Shown here piece after piece: positions 58,553-63,149 of a stretch of 63,149 bases of DNA (the first letter of the stretch is position 1; every line of letters begins with the position of its first letter). The notes under the pieces were generated by a model. That model worked only from the letters and a program-made list of their open reading frames with translations. It was not told the DNA's origin and searched no databases. This DNA is from Xanthobacteraceae bacterium (GTDB lineage: Bacteria > Pseudomonadota > Alphaproteobacteria > Rhizobiales > Xanthobacteraceae): contig JANQIP010000136.1 of the NCBI GenBank assembly GCA_028282095.1, positions 1-63,149 on the forward strand, read 5' to 3'. The translations under genes were made by a program, and so were the position numbers.

Positions 58553-60160
58553 ATGCTGTATATCTCGCCCTGGAAGGCGGTGGCTATTCTGGTGACGGTG
58601 TTTCTCGTCTGCCTTGCCACCGTGCCCAATCTGTTCCCGGAAAAGGTGGTGGAGAGCTGGCCGAAATGGGCACAGCGCCACATCGTGCTCGGGCTCGATC
58701 TCCAGGGCGGCTCGCATATTCTGCTCGAAGTCGACGCCAATGCCGTGCGCAAAGAGAAAGTCGAGGCTTTGCGCGACGATGTGCGTCGCGTGCTGCGCGA
58801 GGCGCGTATCGGCTATGTCGGCCTCAGGGCCCGCGGCGACGCGGTGGAGGTCCGCATTCGCAACAGCGCCGATGTGGAGCGGGCGCTCACCGGGTTGCGC
58901 GAGCTGTCGCAGCCGCTCGGCGGCCTTCTCGGCGGCACCGGCCAGCGCAATGTCGACGTCAGTGATCTGGGCGACGGGTTGATCCGGCTGCAAGCGACTG
59001 AGGCGGCGATGACCGAGCGCATCCGCCAATCGGTCGAACAGTCGATCCAGATCATCGAGCGGCGGGTGAACGAGCTCGGCACGGTCGAGCCGTCGATCCA
59101 GCGCCAGGGGATCGACCGCATTCTGGTGCAGGTTCCGGGCCTGCAGGACCCCGCCCGGCTGAAAAAGCTGATCGGCGAGACCGCCAAGCTCACCTTCCGC
59201 CTCGTCGACATGTCGACCGACGCCCAGCAGGCGGCGCAGACCGGCCGCGTTCCTCCCGATTCGGAGCTTCTCTATGAGGAGCAGAACGGTCAGCAGATAC
59301 CGATCCTGGTCGAGAACCGGGTCATGGTATCGGGCGAGTCTCTCAATGATGCCCAGCCCGGCTTCGATCAGCGCACCGGCGAGCCGATCGTCACATTCCG
59401 GTTCGACACCTCGGGTGGCCGCCGCTTTGCCCGGGTGACCCAGGAAAATGTGGGGCGGCCCTTCGCGATCGTGCTCGACAACAATGTGATCTCGGCGCCG
59501 GTGATCCGCGAGCCGATCCTTGGCGGTTCCGGCCAGATCTCCGGCAATTTCACCGTCGAGAGCGCCAACGACCTCGCCATCCTGCTGCGCGCCGGCGCGC
59601 TGCCGGCCCCGCTCACCATCATCGAAGAGCGCACCGTCGGGGCTGGGCTCGGCCAGGATTCGATCGAGAAGGGCAGGGTCGCGGCCCTCGTCGGGGCGGC
59701 GCTCGTCGTAACCTATATCTTCGCAACCTACGGCCTGCTCGGGCTGTTTGCCAATTTCGCCGTCGCGATCAATGTCGTGATGATATTCGGGGTGTTGTCG
59801 CTCCTGAACGCGACGCTCACGCTGCCCGGCATTGCCGGCATCGTGCTCACGGTCGGCATGGCGGTCGATGCCAATGTGCTGATCTATGAGCGCATACGCG
59901 AAGAAGCGCGCAACGGACGCTCCGCCATCACCGCGATCGATTCCGGCTTCTCGCGAGCGCTCTCCACCATTCTCGATGCCAATATCACGACCCTGATCGC
60001 CGCCGTGGTGCTGTTCTTTCTCGGCTCGGGACCGGTGCGGGGCTTCGCCTTGACGCTGATGATCGGCATCGCCACCACCGTGTTCACCGCTTTCACGCTC
60101 TCGCGTCTGATCGTGGCGGTGTGGGTCCGCATGACGCGGCCGGCCGCGGTACCGATCTGA
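58553..60160 (+). CDS. secD: Protein translocase subunit SecD
   Basis: A 535-residue protein. N-terminal transmembrane helix, then 'VLGLDLQGGSHILLEVD' (conserved DLxGG), periplasmic P1 domain, and five C-terminal transmembrane helices with 'GIAGIVLTVGMAVDANVLIYERIREE' (start). The conserved Asp in 'VGMAVDANV' is the proton-relay residue. Uses the proton gradient to pull exported proteins from the membrane. Confidence 0.97.
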   Translation: MLYISPWKAVAILVTVFLVCLATVPNLFPEKVVESWPKWAQRHIVLGLDLQGGSHILLEVDANAVRKEKVEALRDDVRRVLREARIGYVGLRARGDAVEVRIRNSADVERALTGLRELSQPLGGLLGGTGQRNVDVSDLGDGLIRLQATEAAMTERIRQSVEQSIQIIERRVNELGTVEPSIQRQGIDRILVQVPGLQDPARLKKLIGETAKLTFRLVDMSTDAQQAAQTGRVPPDSELLYEEQNGQQIPILVENRVMVSGESLNDAQPGFDQRTGEPIVTFRFDTSGGRRFARVTQENVGRPFAIVLDNNVISAPVIREPILGGSGQISGNFTVESANDLAILLRAGALPAPLTIIEERTVGAGLGQDSIEKGRVAALVGAALVVTYIFATYGLLGLFANFAVAINVVMIFGVLSLLNATLTLPGIAGIVLTVGMAVDANVLIYERIREEARNGRSAITAIDSGFSRALSTILDANITTLIAAVVLFFLGSGPVRGFALTLMIGIATTVFTAFTLSRLIVAVWVRMTRPAAVPI

Positions 60161-60202
60161 CCGCGTTTGCGCCGGCGCGGCCCGCCGGTTCTGGAGTTTG
60201 CC

Positions 60203-61153
60203 GTGAAGCATCTACGCGTCATTCCCGACAACACGCATCTGCCGTTCATGAAATGGCGGCGGTTGACGTTCCCCTTGTCGGGATTGCTCTCGCTTCTTGC
60301 CATCGCCTTGTTCTTCACGGTCGGGCTCAATTTCGGCATCGATTTCCGCGGCGGCACGCTGATCGAGATCCAGTCCAAAACGGGGCCGGCCGACCTTGCC
60401 TCGATCCGCCGCACCCTTGCCGAGCTCGATCTCGGCGAGGTGCAGCTCCAGCGCTTCGGCGCGGAGACCGACGTGCTGATCCGCCTCGCTCAGCAGCCCG
60501 GTGGCGAAGAGGCGCAACAGGCGGCGGTCGCCAAAGCGCGTGCCGCGCTCGGTGAAGGCTTCGACTACCGCCGGGTCGAGGTGGTCGGACCGCGGGTGTC
60601 GAGCGAACTGGTCCAGAACGGCATCCTGGGCATGCTGGTCGCCATACTCGGCATCCTGCTTTATCTCTGGTTCCGATTCGAGTGGCAGTTCGCAATCGGG
60701 GCGACGGTCGCAACGCTCCATGACGTCGTGCTTACCATCGGCTTTTTCAGCCTGATGCAGCTCGATTTCGATCTGTCCTCGGTCGCCGCCGTGCTGACCA
60801 TCATGGGCTATTCGGTCAACGACACGGTCGTGATCTATGATCGCATCCGGGAGATGCTGCGCCGCTACAAGCGCGTCCCGATCAGCGACGTGCTCGACAT
60901 GGCGATGAACTCGACCCTCGCCCGCACCTTCATCACCTCGACGACGGCCATTCTCTCGCTGCTCGGCCTGCTCTTTTTCGGCCCGGAGGTGATCCAGAGC
61001 TTCGTGCAGGCGATGCTGTTCGGCTCGATCGTCGGCGTTTATTCCTCCGCCTTCATCGCCGCGCCGATGCTGATCTATCTCGGCGTTCGGACCCATGGCG
61101 GCGTCGACGAGAGCGACGAAGCCGCATCGCGGTCGGCGGGCGCCAAAGTGTGA
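60203..61153 (+). CDS. secF: Protein translocase subunit SecF
   Basis: GTG 60203 (CTGGAG upstream) gives 316 residues; a longer frame from 60167 lacks homology. 'FGIDFRGGTLIEI' (DFxGG), 'VVGPRVSSELVQNGI', six transmembrane helices and 'IMGYSVNDTVVIYDRIRE' (Asp-containing) are SecF landmarks. Follows secD by 42 bases in the same operon. Confidence 0.97.
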   Translation: MKHLRVIPDNTHLPFMKWRRLTFPLSGLLSLLAIALFFTVGLNFGIDFRGGTLIEIQSKTGPADLASIRRTLAELDLGEVQLQRFGAETDVLIRLAQQPGGEEAQQAAVAKARAALGEGFDYRRVEVVGPRVSSELVQNGILGMLVAILGILLYLWFRFEWQFAIGATVATLHDVVLTIGFFSLMQLDFDLSSVAAVLTIMGYSVNDTVVIYDRIREMLRRYKRVPISDVLDMAMNSTLARTFITSTTAILSLLGLLFFGPEVIQSFVQAMLFGSIVGVYSSAFIAAPMLIYLGVRTHGGVDESDEAASRSAGAKV

Positions 61154-61524
61154 CCCCGAAGGGTTGGCAGACTACTCTCACTCTCACGATTAGGAGCGCA
61201 ATGAAGCTGCGCGCGGTTTGCCTCTATCACCTCCCCCTGAAAGGGGGAGGTCGGTTTGCGCAGCAAACCGGGAGGGGGTCGAGATGCGGCCCGCGACCCC
61301 TCCCCGGATCGCACGCAGCCAAACCTGCGTCGCGATCCGGCCCTCCCCTTTCAGGGGAGGGCGAATCCAGGGGCCCTTTTTCCAGAAGCGTTCATCGCTG
61401 CCCGGTTGCGACGCCGACCTTCGTCGGCTTCTCGAATGAGCCGCCTAATCGGAGCATGGTCCCGACAGTCGGCCGACGTTTCGCATGAAATAGTGCGACC
61501 CATCGAAGAGAAAGCCTGAGCGAA
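61154..61524. repeat. Intergenic palindromic repeat element (copy 1)
   Basis: The element spans about 61231-61372. It starts CACCTCCCCCTGAAAGGGGGAGGTCGG, continues through GGGAGGGGGTCGA-type sequence and GCGACCCCTCCCCGGAT, and ends CCCTCCCCTTTCAGGGGAGGGCG; quoted in pieces no longer than needed for recognition. It shares this plan with 62940-63095. No gene is supported in the gap. Confidence 0.7.
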
Positions 61525-61908
61525 ATGGCCAGCGAGCAGGACAACCCGCATCTTCCTTATCCGGCGGCGATCGACGCCTATGGCGACGGCGGCTTCCGCT
61601 TTGCCGGCATGTCGCATCGCGGTTCGATCCTGTGCGTGCCCGCCGGCATCTGGGCGATCGCGAGCGCGGCGCCGGGCGATATCGGCGAGGCGGAAGTCGG
61701 CCTGGTGCTCGGGAGCGAGCCGGCTGTTGAACATCTCTTGATCGGTACCGGGCGCGACCCGTGGCTGTTGCCGGATGCGTTGCGGGCGCGGCTGCGCGAG
61801 CGCGGCGTCGTCGCCGAGACGATGTCGACCGCCGCGGCGATCCATACCTATAACCAGTTGTTCGCCGAAGGTCGTCGGGTCGGCGCGATCCTGATCGCCG
61901 TGGAGTAG
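61525..61908 (+). CDS. Mth938-like (DUF498) domain protein
   Basis: A 127-residue protein: 'IDAYGDGGFRFAGMSHRGSIL' (start), 'VGLVLGSEPAVEHLLIGTG' and 'TAAAIHTYNQLFAEGRRVGAILIAVE' (start). This is the Mth938/NDUFAF3-like family, often adjacent to secF in Rhizobiales. Its role in bacteria is not known; the mitochondrial relative assists complex I assembly. Confidence 0.9.
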   Translation: MASEQDNPHLPYPAAIDAYGDGGFRFAGMSHRGSILCVPAGIWAIASAAPGDIGEAEVGLVLGSEPAVEHLLIGTGRDPWLLPDALRARLRERGVVAETMSTAAAIHTYNQLFAEGRRVGAILIAVE

Positions 61909-62065
61909 GCAGGGCAACCGGGGCCTTTCGCTGCGACGCCTACGCTCGGACTCCGCGACTGTGGGGCGCGGTCTGGGTCTTGAAAGATCAGCTAAGTAGT
62001 GATCCGGACTGACGGTCCGAGCCGGGTCGTCCGGGGCCAAACCGTCAGAGTCGGAACACGGGAAC

Positions 62066-62902
62066 GTGGACTCCTACAGCCACTGCGAAGCGTTGGTCCG
62101 CACCGCGGACAAGGACCGGTTCCTGGCAGGCCTGTTCGCGCCGGCCGAGCGGCGGCGGCATCTGTTCGCGCTCTACGCTTTCAACATCGAGATTGCGCGG
62201 GTTCGCGAGGCGGCGCGCACGCCGATGGCCGGTGAGATCCGGCTTCAATGGTGGCGCGATGCGCTCGGCGAAACGGGACGAGGCGAGGTGCGCGCGAATC
62301 CGGTCGCCGATGCGCTGCTCGATACGATCACCGCGTGCAAGCTGCCGACCGAGCCGCTCCTCGACTTGATCGAAGCGCGCAGCTTCGATCTCTATGACGA
62401 TCCGATGCCGAGCCTCGATGCGCTCTACGGCTATGTCCGCAAGACCTCCTCGGTCCTGATCGAGCTTGCCGCCATGATCCTTGCGGGGCCCGACCCGATG
62501 GCGCGGGGCCTTGCCGGCCCGGCGGGGATCGGATCGGGCCTTGCCCGGCTGCTGCAGGCATTCCCGGCGCACGCCGCGCAGGGCCGGCTCTATCTGCCGC
62601 GCGAGGTGCTCGATCGTCACGGTGTCGATGTCGCCGACATCGGCGCCCGCCGCTCGACACCACAGCTTCGCGCGGCGCTCGCCGATCTTCGGGCTCGCGC
62701 GCGGCTCGAACTCGAGCAGACCGCGGAGGCGCGCGCCGTCCTGCCGCCGCCGGCCTTCCCCGCGTTCCTTGCTGTGGCGCTGGCGCGGCCGCTGCTCGAC
62801 CGCCTGGAGGCGCACGCCGATGATCCCTTCACGCCGGTCGAAGTGCCGCAATGGCGCCGCCAATGGGCGCTGTGGCGCGCCGCGCGCAAATTCCGGGCGT
62901 GA
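62066..62902 (+). CDS. Squalene/phytoene synthase family protein (NDUFAF6-like)
   Basis: GTG 62066 after GGGAA gives 278 residues. 'RRHLFALYAFNIEIARVREA', 'GEIRLQWWRDAL' and 'IGSGLARLLQAFPAHAAQGRLYLP' (start) match the trans-isoprenyl synthase family, but the Asp-rich DxxxD motifs are weak. It groups with the NDUFAF6-like branch rather than true phytoene synthases. Located next to the Mth938-like gene, both of which have complex-I-assembly relatives. Confidence 0.85.
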   Translation: MDSYSHCEALVRTADKDRFLAGLFAPAERRRHLFALYAFNIEIARVREAARTPMAGEIRLQWWRDALGETGRGEVRANPVADALLDTITACKLPTEPLLDLIEARSFDLYDDPMPSLDALYGYVRKTSSVLIELAAMILAGPDPMARGLAGPAGIGSGLARLLQAFPAHAAQGRLYLPREVLDRHGVDVADIGARRSTPQLRAALADLRARARLELEQTAEARAVLPPPAFPAFLAVALARPLLDRLEAHADDPFTPVEVPQWRRQWALWRAARKFRA

Positions 62903-62934
62903 TACGCTTTCCGCGTGATCGCCTCGGGTTGGAT

Positions 62935-63149
62935 TGTTACCTCCCCCTAGAAGGGGGAGGTCGGCGAGCGAAGCTCGCCGGGAGGGGGTCGATGCGGCCT
63001 GCGACCCCTCCCCGGATTGCACCGCAGGCAAGCCTGCGCAGGCTGCGCAAGCTTGCCTGCGCCGCAATCCGACCCTCCCCTTTCAGGGGAGGGCGAAAAA
63101 TCTCCTCGGCCACGGCACAGTTTGTCACCGAACTAATCTGCCGGAAACC
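62935..63149. repeat. Intergenic palindromic repeat element (copy 2) and flanking motif
   Basis: 62940-63095 repeats the plan seen at 61231-61372, with CCTCCCCCT-AGA-AGGGGGAGG at one end and CCTCCCC-TTTCA-GGGGAGG at the other. The internal block GGCTGCGCAAGCTTGCCTGC also occurs at about 53622-53642. After it, 63121-63149 is the inverted counterpart of the motif at 53252-53290. No gene here. Confidence 0.7.

Noticed and set aside
58523..60211. 562-residue minus-strand ORF across secD
   Set aside because: Antisense to a certain secD gene; composition (His/Arg/Asp-rich) is typical of high-GC shadow frames.
1..63149. CRISPR array
   Set aside because: No regularly spaced direct repeats were found; the only tandem repeats are the origin iterons and intergenic palindromes.

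Overview
The window is high-GC alphaproteobacterial DNA, most likely from the Hyphomicrobiales (Rhizobiales; Bradyrhizobium/Rhodoplanes-like). This is suggested by the host gene order yajC-secD-secF, Mth938-like, squalene/phytoene-synthase-like, and by dispersed palindromic intergenic repeats typical of that order. About 52 kb on the left (1 to about 52,150) is a lambda-like siphophage prophage whose left end lies outside the window. It abuts a tRNA-Gly(TCC) gene at 52,155-52,228. Host chromosome fills the rest.

Prophage layout, plus strand. Positions 1-8,041 are an early module: a DnaA-like initiator (5' end cut by the window), zinc-binding accessory proteins, an N4-cytosine-type methylase, an XF1762-like protein, a PP-loop (PAPS-reductase-like) ATPase, a C5-cytosine methylase, and a replication protein. 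Inside the replication gene sits a likely replication origin: eleven GTCAC-type repeats flanking an AT tract. The replication protein also ends in a DnaA domain I. Positions 8,112-12,765 hold small DUF genes, a tyrosine recombinase and an N6-adenine-type methylase. Positions 13,034-23,232 are the head and neck genes in lambda/HK97 order (small and large terminase, gpW-like, portal, protease, capsid, decoration, joining, tail terminator, tail tube, tail chaperone). Positions 27,217-40,908 are tail genes (tape measure, gpM, gpL, gpK, gpI, gpJ, tail proteins), ending in a receptor-binding protein whose C-terminus matches the Bordetella phage Mtd C-type-lectin fold. Positions 41,032-43,629 are lysis genes, including a membrane-anchored multidomain endolysin.

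Several minus-strand cassettes interrupt the plus-strand structural genes: 23,602-24,654, 26,154-27,142, 29,317-29,673 and 30,117-31,288. They look like lysogeny-expressed 'morons'. One is a BrnT/BrnA toxin-antitoxin pair with near-identical twin promoters. From 52,020 leftward to 43,630 the minus strand carries the second early/lysogeny arm: small zinc and ASCH proteins, ssb (frameshifted), a DUF5131 protein, a broken small gene, a DUF4326-nuclease fusion coupled to a SNF2-type helicase, two unknown proteins, a second tyrosine recombinase and an HTH protein. A canonical promoter with an overlapping operator drives the last four genes.

Host region: tRNA-Gly, a SAM methyltransferase, a repeat-rich gap, a secreted PHB-depolymerase-like esterase, a small secreted protein, a Sel1-repeat protein, an isochorismatase-family hydrolase, a GYD protein, YajC-SecD-SecF, an Mth938-like protein and a squalene/phytoene-synthase-family protein.

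The strongest candidates for new biology are the split or duplicated DnaA-domain replication module with its embedded origin, the Mtd-like receptor-binding protein with no reverse transcriptase visible, and the DUF4326-PD-(D/E)XK/SNF2 pair. All functional calls come from reading motifs by eye; no database search was run.
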